From assembly GCF_027922045.1 (NCBI RefSeq), contig NZ_BSEX01000003.1, forward strand, positions 1 to 64,000: DNA of 64,000 bases, read 5' to 3'. Source of the DNA: Microbacterium terregens (GTDB lineage: Bacteria; Pseudomonadota; Alphaproteobacteria; Sphingomonadales; Sphingomonadaceae). Positions 47,732 through 57,039 of the stretch are shown here, piece by piece. The notes beneath the pieces are model-generated. The model searched no databases. It saw only the letters and a program-made list of their open reading frames with translations, and was not told the DNA's origin. Position 1 is the stretch's first letter. Each line of letters opens with the position of its first letter. The position numbers and the translations under genes are program-made.

Positions 47732-49276
47732 GTGAGTGCATTCGGTCGACGCAATCATCTCGGCGCTCCTGCCGGGCGCCCGCAGTTCGGCGTCGCCCGC
47801 CCCATGCAGGGGGAAAGCACCCTCGCCCGTCCCGCCGACACCGATGGCACCGGCCAGTTCCCGCCCATCGCCGACATCCCCCTGCCCGGCAGCGAATCGA
47901 CCCCGCTTGCCGCGCCGCCCATCGACATGCCGAGCGTCCACGCCGACGCCATGCAGCGGCTGGCCGACCGGCAGGCCGCGTCGGGTGAGGCCGGTACCAG
48001 CCGGGTCGAGGGCTTCGAAAGCTCGATCCACCGCATCAAGGAACAGGTGCTCCCGCGCCTGCTGGAGCGCGTCGACCCGGAAGCGGCCGCGACCCTCAGC
48101 AAGGACGAGCTGGCCGAGGAATTCCGCCCGATCATCGGCGAGGTGCTCGCCGAGCTGAAGCTCACCCTCAACCGGCGCGAGCAGTTCGCGCTGGAAAAGG
48201 TGCTGGTCGACGAGCTGCTGGGTCTCGGCCCGCTCGAGGAACTGCTGGCTGATCCCGCGATCAGCGACATCATGGTCAACGGCCCCGACCAGACCTTTGT
48301 CGAGCGCAAGGGCAAGCTGGAGCTCGCCAACATCGCCTTCCGCGATGAGGAGCATCTGTTCCAGATCGCGCAGCGCATCTGCAACTCGGTCGGCCGCCGG
48401 GTCGACCAGACCACGCCGCTTGCCGACGCCCGCCTGAAGGACGGCAGCCGCGTCAACGTGATCGTGCCGCCGCTCTCCCTCAAGGGCACGGCGATCTCGA
48501 TCCGCAAGTTCTCCGCCAAGCCGATCACGCTCGACATGATGGCGGGCTTCGGCTCGATGAGCCCGAAGATGGCGACCGCGCTCAAGATCGCGGGCGCCAG
48601 CCGCTTCAACATCGTCATTTCGGGCGGCACCGGCTCGGGCAAGACGACGATGCTCAACGCGCTGTCGAAGATGATCGACCCGGGCGAGCGCGTGCTGACG
48701 ATCGAGGACGCGGCCGAGCTTCGCCTGCAGCAGCCGCACTGGCTGCCGCTCGAAACCCGCCCGCCCAACCTGGAGGGCCAGGGCGAGATCACGATCCGCG
48801 ACCTGGTGAAGAACGCGCTGCGCATGCGTCCGGACCGCATCATCCTGGGCGAAATCCGCGGCGCCGAGTGTTTCGACCTGCTCGCCGCCATGAACACCGG
48901 CCACGACGGCTCGATGGCGACGCTCCACTCCAACAGCCCACGCGAATGCCTGGCGCGTATGGAGAACATGGTGATGATGTCGGACATCAAGGTGCCCAAG
49001 GAAGCGATCAGCCGCCAGATCGCCGACTCGGTCGACCTGATCGTCCAGGTGAAGCGCCTGCGCGACGGCTCCCGCCGCGTCACCAACATCACCGAGGTGA
49101 TCGGCATGGAAGGCCCGGTGATCGTCACGCAGGAGCTGTTCAAGTTCGAATATCTGGACGAGTCCGCCGACGGCAAGATCATCGGCGAGTATCGCTCCAT
49201 GGGCCTGCGCCCCTACACGCTCGACAAGGCCAAGCAGTACGGGTTCGACCAGGCGCTGCTGGAGGCCTGCCTCTAG
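47732..49276 (+). CDS. cpaF: CpaF/TadA family secretion ATPase
   Basis: CpaF powers Flp/Tad pilus assembly as a hexameric secretion ATPase. The 514-residue protein has a long disordered N-terminus (about 1-85), the N-domain (LLGLGPLEELLADPAISDIM), Walker A GGTGSGKTT, the Asp box region LTIEDAAELRL, Walker B-like RIILGEIRGAE and the His box GHDGSMATLHSN. The start is GTG with GAGGA eight bases upstream. No cpaA-E or tadB/C genes flank it here, so it is separated from the rest of its system in this window. Confidence 0.94.
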   Translation: MSAFGRRNHLGAPAGRPQFGVARPMQGESTLARPADTDGTGQFPPIADIPLPGSESTPLAAPPIDMPSVHADAMQRLADRQAASGEAGTSRVEGFESSIHRIKEQVLPRLLERVDPEAAATLSKDELAEEFRPIIGEVLAELKLTLNRREQFALEKVLVDELLGLGPLEELLADPAISDIMVNGPDQTFVERKGKLELANIAFRDEEHLFQIAQRICNSVGRRVDQTTPLADARLKDGSRVNVIVPPLSLKGTAISIRKFSAKPITLDMMAGFGSMSPKMATALKIAGASRFNIVISGGTGSGKTTMLNALSKMIDPGERVLTIEDAAELRLQQPHWLPLETRPPNLEGQGEITIRDLVKNALRMRPDRIILGEIRGAECFDLLAAMNTGHDGSMATLHSNSPRECLARMENMVMMSDIKVPKEAISRQIADSVDLIVQVKRLRDGSRRVTNITEVIGMEGPVIVTQELFKFEYLDESADGKIIGEYRSMGLRPYTLDKAKQYGFDQALLEACL

Positions 49277-49320
49277 GCGGCGGGCTGGCGCGACTCGCGG
49301 AGGCTTCCTAGGCTGCCGCG

Positions 49321-50499
49321 ATGCGCATCGCGCTCGCCCTCCTGGCCGCGGCTCTGGCCGTGTCCCCCGTTCCCGCCGCCCAGGCGCCCCGTACGGCCGT
49401 GGAGACGCTGGCGAAGGATAGCGCCGAACGCTGGGTGCCGTTCGAACTCACCCCTGCCAACCACATCCGCTTCGCAATGAAGATCGAGGGGCGACCGGCG
49501 AGCGCTGTGCTCGACACCGGCGTTACCCATTCGATCCTGGACACCGGCTTCGCCCGCACCGCCCGGCTGAAGACGGAGGCGCGGGGCACCGCCGCCGCGA
49601 TCGGCGGCGACCTGCCGCTCAGCTGGGCAAAGGTCGAGCGACTGTCGCTGGGCGGGCTGCGCAGCACCGAGCGGCCGATGGCGCTCCTCGACCTTTCGCA
49701 AGTGCAGACCGGCGACGGCCGCCCGGTGGATGCGCTGATCGGCGCCGACCTGCTCGGCCCCCATGCGCTCGACATCGATTTCGCGAGCCGCCGCTTCCGC
49801 CTGCTGCCGAGCGGCGCCGCGCCCTTCCCCGGCGCCCGCGCGCCGCTGTCGCGCGGTCCCGACGGGCTCTACGTAACCCAGGCCCGGCTCGGGCGCGCGT
49901 CGCTTCGCCCGGTGATGATCGACACCGGCGACGGCACCAGCGTCAGCGTCACGCGCGCCCAGTGGCGGACCGCCCGCCTGCCCCAGCGCCCGCTCACCTC
50001 CACCATCTCCTATGGCCTCGCCGGCCCGGTCGAGGCGGGCCTCACCGTTACCGACGCGCTGCGACTGGGCGACGCCCCCACGACCGAAGTCGAGCTACGG
50101 ATCGAGGGCAGGGACTTCGCCGACCGCACCGGCATCCCCAGCCGCATCGGCGTCGGTTTCCTTCAGCGCTTCCGCGTCCTGCTGGACCCAGGTGCCGGCC
50201 ACCTCGTTCTGGCCCCGGTCGAGGGCACCGCCGCCGGCCCGCCCCGCTCCACCAGCGGCCTCCTGCTCGGCTATGCGAACAACCGGCTGAGCGTCCTCCA
50301 CGTCATGCGCGGCAGCCCCGCGGCCAAGGCCGGCTGGCGCCAGGGCGAGCAGATCTGCCAGGTCGACGGCGCCCCCGTCCGCGAGACCACCGCCGGCGCC
50401 GCCGATCTCGCCTGGGCCGCCGATACCCCCGGCCGCAAGCTCCGCCTGGGCCTCTGCGACGGCACCGACCGCACCCTCACGCTGGCGAAGTTCTACTAG
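49321..50499 (+). CDS. Exported retropepsin-like aspartic protease with PDZ domain
   Basis: The 392-residue protein has a signal peptide (about 1-20) and two retropepsin-like half-domains with AVLDTGVTHS (D65) and VMIDTGDGTS (D201), which could form one active site within a single chain. A C-terminal PDZ domain (about 305-392) has HVMRGSPAAKAGWRQGEQICQVDG. This architecture is known in bacteria as predicted aspartyl proteases with unknown substrates. Location is probably periplasmic. It lies 44 bases after cpaF on the same strand and could be co-transcribed, though a functional link is not evident. Confidence 0.88.
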   Translation: MRIALALLAAALAVSPVPAAQAPRTAVETLAKDSAERWVPFELTPANHIRFAMKIEGRPASAVLDTGVTHSILDTGFARTARLKTEARGTAAAIGGDLPLSWAKVERLSLGGLRSTERPMALLDLSQVQTGDGRPVDALIGADLLGPHALDIDFASRRFRLLPSGAAPFPGARAPLSRGPDGLYVTQARLGRASLRPVMIDTGDGTSVSVTRAQWRTARLPQRPLTSTISYGLAGPVEAGLTVTDALRLGDAPTTEVELRIEGRDFADRTGIPSRIGVGFLQRFRVLLDPGAGHLVLAPVEGTAAGPPRSTSGLLLGYANNRLSVLHVMRGSPAAKAGWRQGEQICQVDGAPVRETTAGAADLAWAADTPGRKLRLGLCDGTDRTLTLAKFY

Positions 50500-50537
50500 G
50501 TGAGCGCAAGCGGCCCGCGGGCGCCCACTCTCGTCGT

Positions 50538-50555
50538 CCCGGCGAAGGTCGGGAT
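50538..50555. repeat. Single degenerate copy of repeat family A
   Basis: CCCGGCGAAGGTCGGG (with flanking GT and AT) lies 40 bases past the protease stop. The rest of the gap 50500-50739 is less GC-rich and shows no gene. Confidence 0.65.
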
Positions 50556-50739
50556 CCATCGCGCCCCAGGCACACCCGCCGAGGTGACCCCGCCCTGTCC
50601 CTGAGGTGACGAAAGAAAACGACTGCCCGCTGAAGGGGCCTAATTGCGGACGTTCAGATCTATTCTCGTGATACCTCGCAGCGGCCCTCCATCACTCTAG
50701 AGCCGAACTGCGACAGCCAGTTGCAGCCGTCTCCGGCTC

Positions 50740-51153
50740 ATGTCAGATTTCGTCATGGAACGCAGAACACTTGCAGCGGCCGTGCTGTTTTTGACTCTCC
50801 CTGCGGAGACATCAGGTCGAAGTCAGGTGCCGGCGCAAGGTCAGACAACTGAACTCGTTCAGGGCATGCTCGTGATGCATTGGGAGCACCCGCATTTCGT
50901 CCGGAGAGATGCAGGGGGCGAGCAAGTCTATGAGCCCGACCTCAGTCGTGTCAGGTGGAAGGAGAAGTACCTTCCTCCATTAACGCCGGATTCAGCGCTT
51001 CTGACCCCGCTCTTTTGCGTGTCAGCGCGAGGCTATGTGGATAAGGATAGGTTAGGCCAGACCGGTCGCACAACCTTCGTCTTTACGGAGATCACCTCTA
51101 CGCTCCCGGTCGACGGTGAAGGCGAATGCGCCCGGCAGCCGGGTAAACTCTAG
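50740..51153 (+). CDS. Orphan predicted exported protein
   Basis: The 137-residue frame (or 132 from the ATG at 50755) has an N-terminal signal-like segment (RRTLAAAVLFLTLPAETS) and no recognised domain. WEHPHFVRR, VRWKEKYLPPL and two cysteines (FCVSAR and GECARQ) are visible. Its base composition is lower in GC than the flanking genes, like the orphans at 7025 and 14927. The ribosome-binding site is weak. The region after it (51154-51268) has no gene. It could be a recently acquired gene; no function is proposed. Confidence 0.5.
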   Translation: MSDFVMERRTLAAAVLFLTLPAETSGRSQVPAQGQTTELVQGMLVMHWEHPHFVRRDAGGEQVYEPDLSRVRWKEKYLPPLTPDSALLTPLFCVSARGYVDKDRLGQTGRTTFVFTEITSTLPVDGEGECARQPGKL

Positions 51154-51268
51154 CGGCCGTTCCACCCGCCTCGGCCGTGGCGCCAAGCGCCGCCCGCAAG
51201 CGCACCGGCGGCTTTTCACCCACCTTCGGACGTCCCGTTCTCAAGGCGGTGCCAAGCGTCTCACCGCC

Positions 51269-51745
51269 TCAAGAACGCCCCGCCGCCCCTTCACATGCCG
51301 CCAAGGCAACCGCCGCGAGCTGGTCCGCGTAGGGCGCATCCGAAGGCTCCGCCCAGATGCGCAGGTCGGCGATCAGGGACGGGTGCGCGCAGAGTGCGGC
51401 TGCCTCCAGCATCGGGATCACCACCGACTCCCCGCGCAGACCCCGCTGCACGAGCTGAAGTGCCAGTTGCACATCGCGCAGCGCGATCCCCAGCACCGCT
51501 TCCCCGCGCACCACCTCGTCCGCATCTTCCACCGCGCGCAGCAGGGCCTTGCGCACTTCCGAACCGTCGACTGCCTCCTTAGCAAGCAGGAAGGTCGCCC
51601 AATCTCGGTTCGACGGGTCTCCGTCCTGCGTCATCGCGATCAGCTGGCGCAGGTTCGCATCGGCCCACTCGCTTCCGGAGAGCGGCACCTCCTCGGCGAC
51701 GATGGCCTTGAGGAAGTCCGATTCGGGCTCATATCGGGTGCTCAC
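51269..51745 (-). CDS. HEAT-repeat-like small protein, GTG start
   Basis: From a GTG at 51745 the product has 158 residues made of short helical pairs: LRQLIAMTQDGDPSNRDWAT, LAKEAVDGSEVRKALLRAVE, DADEVVRGEAVLGIALRD and PMLEAAALCAHPSLIADL. This is typical of HEAT-like repeat proteins that sense amount or age of partner damage, or simply bind proteins. The GTG overlaps the stop of the upstream 61-residue membrane gene (GTGA), so they are coupled. Extending the frame to 51946 would give unnatural Arg/Gly-rich sequence and is rejected. Confidence 0.72.
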   Translation of the reverse strand: MSTRYEPESDFLKAIVAEEVPLSGSEWADANLRQLIAMTQDGDPSNRDWATFLLAKEAVDGSEVRKALLRAVEDADEVVRGEAVLGIALRDVQLALQLVQRGLRGESVVIPMLEAAALCAHPSLIADLRIWAEPSDAPYADQLAAVALAACEGAAGRS

Positions 51746-51927
51746 CCCGTGAGCGCGAGCGCGCCCAGGATCACCGCGCACAGGATCGCGGCCATCTGAA
51801 TGCCGGGCCAGGGCATCACCCCCACCCGGTCCAGGTCGGCGCGGCGCGCGCGTCGCGCGTCGGCGACCCCACTCGCCACCGCCACTGCCGCCAGCGCGGC
51901 CGCTCCGCTCCAAAGTCCCACTTGCAT
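51742..51927 (-). CDS. Small two-helix membrane protein
   Basis: The 61-residue product has two hydrophobic helices (LWSGAAALAAVAVASGVADA and MAAILCAVILGALALTG) separated by a basic loop RRARRADLDRVG, which predicts a cytoplasmic loop. It overlaps the downstream HEAT-repeat gene by four bases. It is too short for family assignment. The start is the ATG at 51927, 55 bases from the divergent methyltransferase start. Confidence 0.6.
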   Translation of the reverse strand: MQVGLWSGAAALAAVAVASGVADARRARRADLDRVGVMPWPGIQMAAILCAVILGALALTG

Positions 51928-51982
51928 CCGCCGCGCTTAGCCGCACAACATCGCCGCGTCACCTTTTTGGAAGGTCGTTCCG

Positions 51983-52789
51983 ATGCGCCCGATGCTGCCG
52001 ATCCTCGCCCTTGCCGCCGCGGCGGTTCCCCTGGCGGCGACCGCCGTCGCCCGTCCCGAGACGCCCAAGCAGGCACTCACCGCCGCGATCGCCGCGCCCA
52101 CGCGCACTCCCGCCAACGTCGCGCGCGACAAGTATCGCCACCCGGCCGAGACGCTCGCCTTCTTCGGCGTGAAGCCTTCCGACACGGTGGTGGAGGTCTG
52201 GCCGGGCGGCGGCTGGTACACCGATATCCTCGCTCCCTATCTGGCGCGCACCGGCACCTATTACGCCGCCGCCCCGCTGCCGAACGGCGCCAAGGGCGTG
52301 CAGGCGCTCCAGGCGAAGGACGCCGCACGCTATGCCAAGGTGCGGATCGCGGGCTTCCCGGCGAAGCCCGGCGACGCGACCGTGCCCGACGGCAGCGCCG
52401 ACGTGGTGCTCACCTTCCGCAACGTCCACAACTGGCGCTTCGGCGGCGCGGACCAGGCGCAGGCGATGTTCGACGCCATGTTCCGCATGCTGAAGCCCGG
52501 CGGCACGCTGGGCGTGGTCGAGCACCGCCTGCCCGAGGCGCGCGACGCCGCCGCCGAGGAGAAGAGCGGCTACATGAAGGAAAGCTCGGTGATCGGCTTC
52601 GCCACCAAGGCCGGGTTCAAGCTCGCCGGCCGGTCCGAGGTGAACGCCAACCCGCGCGACACCGCCGATTGGCCGCAGGGGGTGTGGACGCTGCCGCCGA
52701 GCTATCGGCTGGGCGACACCGACCGCGCCAAATTTGCCGCGATCGGCGAGAGCGACCGCATGACGCTGCGCTTCGTCAAGCCGCGGTAA
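51983..52789 (+). CDS. Signal-peptide-bearing class I SAM-dependent methyltransferase
   Basis: The 268-residue protein starts with a clear signal peptide (MRPMLPILALAAAAVPLAATAVA). It continues with a class I methyltransferase fold: VVEVWPGGGWYTDILAPYL replaces the usual DxGxGxG motif I, SADVVLTFRNVHNW is motif IV-like, and MLKPGGTLGVVEHR is the post-motif. It matches a group of predicted exported methyltransferases common in alphaproteobacteria. Export would place it away from cytoplasmic SAM, so the real activity is uncertain. GGAAGG lies eight bases upstream of the ATG. Confidence 0.85.
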   Translation: MRPMLPILALAAAAVPLAATAVARPETPKQALTAAIAAPTRTPANVARDKYRHPAETLAFFGVKPSDTVVEVWPGGGWYTDILAPYLARTGTYYAAAPLPNGAKGVQALQAKDAARYAKVRIAGFPAKPGDATVPDGSADVVLTFRNVHNWRFGGADQAQAMFDAMFRMLKPGGTLGVVEHRLPEARDAAAEEKSGYMKESSVIGFATKAGFKLAGRSEVNANPRDTADWPQGVWTLPPSYRLGDTDRAKFAAIGESDRMTLRFVKPR

Positions 52790-52820
52790 CCCTCAGAGCT
52801 GCACAAGCGCACATACTGCC

Positions 52821-52909
52821 GTACCCCCGCGCAGGCAGGGGTCCAGGGCCAAGCAGAACAACCGCTGGGCGGTGGTCGGGACCCTGGGCTCCTGCCTTCG
52901 CAGGAGCAC
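52821..52909. repeat. Inverted pair of family B between methyltransferase and phaR
   Basis: A variant GTACCCCCGC-GCAG-GCAGGGGTCC (52821-52846) faces a standard mirror copy CCTGGGCTCCTGC-CTTC-GCAGGAGCAC (52882-52909). Both stop codons converge on this gap. Confidence 0.85.
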
Positions 52910-52966
52910 GACGAAGCCCTGGGGCGGCGGACGGCTGACGCGCCGTTCTTGCCCCGGGAAACCGGC

Positions 52967-53545
52967 TCACTTGGCCAGCTTGTCGACCTTTTCCTGCAAG
53001 CGGGCGAGCTCTGCGCGCAGCGCCTGCATCTCGCCTTCGCCGCCCTCGTTCGCGGTAGGCGCCGGGACGCTGCTGTCGTTGGCGGCGCCGGTCTTGAACG
53101 CCGCGGTCGCCGCCTCGAACATCGCCATGTTGCGCTTCGCGATCTCGGCGAAGGGCGTGTTGGCGAACGGCGAATTGGCGAACGCGCCCTCCACCGCCGA
53201 CTTGAACTGCTCCTGGTTGCGGCGGAAGCTGTCCATCGACGCTTCCAGATAGCCGGGCACCATCGCCTGCATCGAATCGCCGTACAGCGCGATCAGCTGG
53301 CGCAGGAAGCTCACCGGCAGCATCGTCTGCCCGCGGCTTTCCTCCTCCATGATAATCTGCGTCAGCACATTGTGGGTGATGTCGTCGTCCGACTTGGCGT
53401 CGACCACCTTGAAGTCGCGACCCTCGCGGGTCATCGCCGCGAGATGGTCCAGCGTGATGTAGGACGAAGTCTCGGTGTTGTAGAGACGCCGGTTGGCGTA
53501 TTTCTTGATGATGACGGGCCCGCCATCCGACACAGTCTTTTTCAT
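52967..53545 (-). CDS. phaR: Polyhydroxyalkanoate synthesis repressor PhaR
   Basis: PhaR binds DNA and PHA granules and represses phasin and PHA synthesis genes until polymer forms. The 192-residue protein has the PHB/PHA accumulation regulator N-domain (IIKKYANRRLYNTETSSYITLDHLA), the DITHNVLTQIIMEEESRG block, the second domain SFLRQLIALYGDSMQAMVPGYLE, and a C-terminal coiled coil (MQALRAELARLQEKVDKLAK). It is divergent from the PhaC-like gene with 14 bases between start codons, so it may regulate that gene directly. Confidence 0.95.
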   Translation of the reverse strand: MKKTVSDGGPVIIKKYANRRLYNTETSSYITLDHLAAMTREGRDFKVVDAKSDDDITHNVLTQIIMEEESRGQTMLPVSFLRQLIALYGDSMQAMVPGYLEASMDSFRRNQEQFKSAVEGAFANSPFANTPFAEIAKRNMAMFEAATAAFKTGAANDSSVPAPTANEGGEGEMQALRAELARLQEKVDKLAK

Positions 53546-53559
53546 GCAGAACCCCTGAA

Positions 53560-54639
53560 ATGTCTGACTCGACAATATCACCCTTTTCTGCCGCGCTGCA
53601 ACGCGGGCCGCGTCCGCTGCCGCTCTTCCTGGAGATGCTGCAGTCGGAGACGGCGGATGCCCCCGATCGCCGCGCCGCAGCACTGGCCGGCCTCCGCGCG
53701 TTCCAGCAGGCGCCGCGCCCCCCGCGACCGCCCGCGCCGGCGGTGCTGGCACGGTACGGACGGGCGACGCTGCACGATTATGGCCAGGGTGCCGGGCCCG
53801 GCCGGCCGGTGGTGTTCGTCCCCTCGCTCATCAACCCGCCCTTCGTGCTCGATCTCGCGCCGGACAATTCGCTGCTGCGCTGGCTGGCGGGCCAGGGCAT
53901 GCGCCCGCTGCTGGTCGACTGGGGTACGCCCGCGCCCGCCGATCGCGACCAGGACGTCGACGCGCACGTGACCGGCCTGCTGCTGCCGCTGCTCGATGCG
54001 CTGCCCGAGCCGCCGGTGCTGGTCGGCTATTGCCTGGGCGGCACGCTTGCGCTCGCGGCCGCAACACTCCGGCCGGTCGCGGGGATCGCGCTGATCGCCG
54101 CACCCTGGCACTTCGCCGGCTTCGGCACCGGCGCGCGCGCGCGCATCGCCGCGCTGTGGCAGGCGGCCGAGCCGACCTGCGCGGCGCTGGGGCTGGTGCC
54201 GATGGAGGTGCTGCAATCCGGCTTCTGGCGGCTCGACCCCGCCCGCACCGTCGCCAAGTTCGAGGCGTTCGGCACCCTCGATCCCGGCAGCGCGAAAGCG
54301 CAGGCCTTTGTCGCGCTCGAAGATTGGGCCAATTCGGGGGCACCGCTCACCTATGCGGCCGGGCGCCAGTTGTTCGAGGGCTTCTTTGGCGACGACTTGC
54401 CGGGCAGCGGCCGCTGGCAGCCTGGCGGCCGCACGGTCGCCCCCGGCGCACTCGCCTGCCCGGCGATCGACTTCGTGGCGCAGGGCGACCGCATCGTGCC
54501 GGCACCAAGCGCCGCCGGCCTGCCCGACCACCACCCCGTCGCCGCGGGCCATGTCGGCATGGTGGTGGGCAGCCGCGCGCCCGCGTTGCTCTGGCAGCCA
54601 CTCGCCGACTGGATTAGCCGGGTCCCCGCGCCTAGATAG
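53560..54639 (+). CDS. Short PhaC-like alpha/beta fold enzyme (PHA synthase-related)
   Basis: The 359-residue protein has a PhaC-like alpha/beta fold with a cysteine nucleophile, C158 in GYCLGG, acid D310 (VAQGDRIVP) and base H331 (AGHVGM), as in PHA polymerases and depolymerases. Its length matches class III PhaC, but no PhaE partner is next to it, and the long N-domain of class I is absent. Flanking phaR and a thiolase strongly imply a role in PHA metabolism: polymerase, or an acyltransferase/depolymerase. No ribosome-binding site is visible in front of the ATG, so the start is less secure. Confidence 0.8.
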   Translation: MSDSTISPFSAALQRGPRPLPLFLEMLQSETADAPDRRAAALAGLRAFQQAPRPPRPPAPAVLARYGRATLHDYGQGAGPGRPVVFVPSLINPPFVLDLAPDNSLLRWLAGQGMRPLLVDWGTPAPADRDQDVDAHVTGLLLPLLDALPEPPVLVGYCLGGTLALAAATLRPVAGIALIAAPWHFAGFGTGARARIAALWQAAEPTCAALGLVPMEVLQSGFWRLDPARTVAKFEAFGTLDPGSAKAQAFVALEDWANSGAPLTYAAGRQLFEGFFGDDLPGSGRWQPGGRTVAPGALACPAIDFVAQGDRIVPAPSAAGLPDHHPVAAGHVGMVVGSRAPALLWQPLADWISRVPAPR

Positions 54640-54687
54640 GCGCAAAGCGCCGCACGAGGGCGGCCGCACCTGAGAGGACTCTGCCGC

Positions 54688-55863
<1,176 letters not shown>

Positions 55864-55872
55864 GGCCGCGCG

Positions 55873-55897
55873 CGGGTCTGGCCTAGCGCCAGACCCG
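55873..55897. terminator. Bidirectional hairpin between thiolase and alr
   Basis: CGGGTCTGGC (55873-55882) pairs perfectly with GCCAGACCCG (55888-55897), loop CTAGC. The stem overlaps the alr stop codon and lies 10 bases after the thiolase stop, so it can serve both convergent transcripts. Confidence 0.7.
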
Positions 55898-56911
55898 GTC
55901 GAACCGACGGCCAAGGCCGGTCAGCAGTTCATATTGCGACCGGCCGGATGCCGCCGCGGCGCGCTCCAGCGCATAGTCGATCGTCAGCCAGTCACCCTCG
56001 GCGACGTCGGCGGCCGACACATCGACGATCAGCAAGTCCATCGAAACCCGCCCGCGTACCGAGCAGGCGATGTCGCCGGCGAACACCGTCCCCGTGTCGG
56101 AGAACCCGCGGCCGTATCCGTCGGCATAGCCGATGTTGAGCACCGCCAGCTCCTGGTCGGCCGGCGCCACATAGGTCGCGTTGTAGCCCGCCGCCTCGCC
56201 GGCCCGCATGCGCCGCCGCTGGAGCACCTGCGCCTCCGGAAAAACCACCTGCCGGATCACGCCCTCTGCCGCCGGGCACGGAATGCCGCCATAGAGCGCC
56301 AGGCCCGGCCGGGTCAGGTCGAAGCGATAGTCGCCGCCCAGGAAAATGCCCGCGCTGTTGGCAAGGCTATAGCGCCTGGCAGGCACCCGCGCCGCGGCTG
56401 CGGCGAAGCGCACACGCTGCGCCGCGTTCAGCGGATGGTCTTCGTCCGCGCAGGCGAGGTGGCTGACCAGCGTCTCGATCTCCAGGCCCTCGAACACCGC
56501 GTCCGGCGCATCCCAGCGCACGCCCAGCCGGTTCATGCCGGTATCCACCATCACGTCACACGGGCCGCCACCGCTGTCGCGCCAGCGCGCGATCTGGCGC
56601 TCCGTGTTGAGCACCGGGCGCACATGCGGCCAGCGGCGCGCCCCGGCGAGATCCTCCTCGCGCAGGCCGTGGAGCACCGACACCGCGGGCGCGACGTCGG
56701 CGATCGCCTCCGCCTCGGCCCAGGTGGCGACAAAGAAGTCGCGACACCCGGCTTCGCTCAGCCGGCGGACCACTTCGCGCGAACCCAGGCCATAGCCGTC
56801 GGCCTTCACGGCGGCACCGCAAGCGGCCGCGCCGCTACGCTCGGCAAGCGCCTGCCAGTTGTGGACGAGCGCGGCGCCATCGAGCCGCAGGCGAAGAGGG
56901 GCATCGGTCAC
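55883..56911 (-). CDS. alr: Alanine racemase
   Basis: Alr interconverts L- and D-alanine for peptidoglycan synthesis using pyridoxal phosphate. From a GTG at 56911 the product has 342 residues, slightly shorter than average. The PLP lysine is K36 in AAVKADGYGLG, the second base tyrosine is Y243 in AGYNATYVAP, and DTGMNRLGV, SLANSAG and RPGLALYGG are conserved. GTG is the last plausible start before the domain; the longer frame upstream runs through the region before the MFS gene. Confidence 0.95.
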   Translation of the reverse strand: MTDAPLRLRLDGAALVHNWQALAERSGAAACGAAVKADGYGLGSREVVRRLSEAGCRDFFVATWAEAEAIADVAPAVSVLHGLREEDLAGARRWPHVRPVLNTERQIARWRDSGGGPCDVMVDTGMNRLGVRWDAPDAVFEGLEIETLVSHLACADEDHPLNAAQRVRFAAAAARVPARRYSLANSAGIFLGGDYRFDLTRPGLALYGGIPCPAAEGVIRQVVFPEAQVLQRRRMRAGEAAGYNATYVAPADQELAVLNIGYADGYGRGFSDTGTVFAGDIACSVRGRVSMDLLIVDVSAADVAEGDWLTIDYALERAAAASGRSQYELLTGLGRRFDRVWR

Positions 56912-57039
56912 GCGACGCGGCCTAGCGCCTGGGCCGGCGGGCGTCGAGGGCAGCCCGCCCGACCTGCTTGCGTTTAGGCAAAGCAGCGTTGCGGCGGCTG
57001 CGCTTGCGCTGCAGTGCAGCATCACCCATTTGCGCGACG

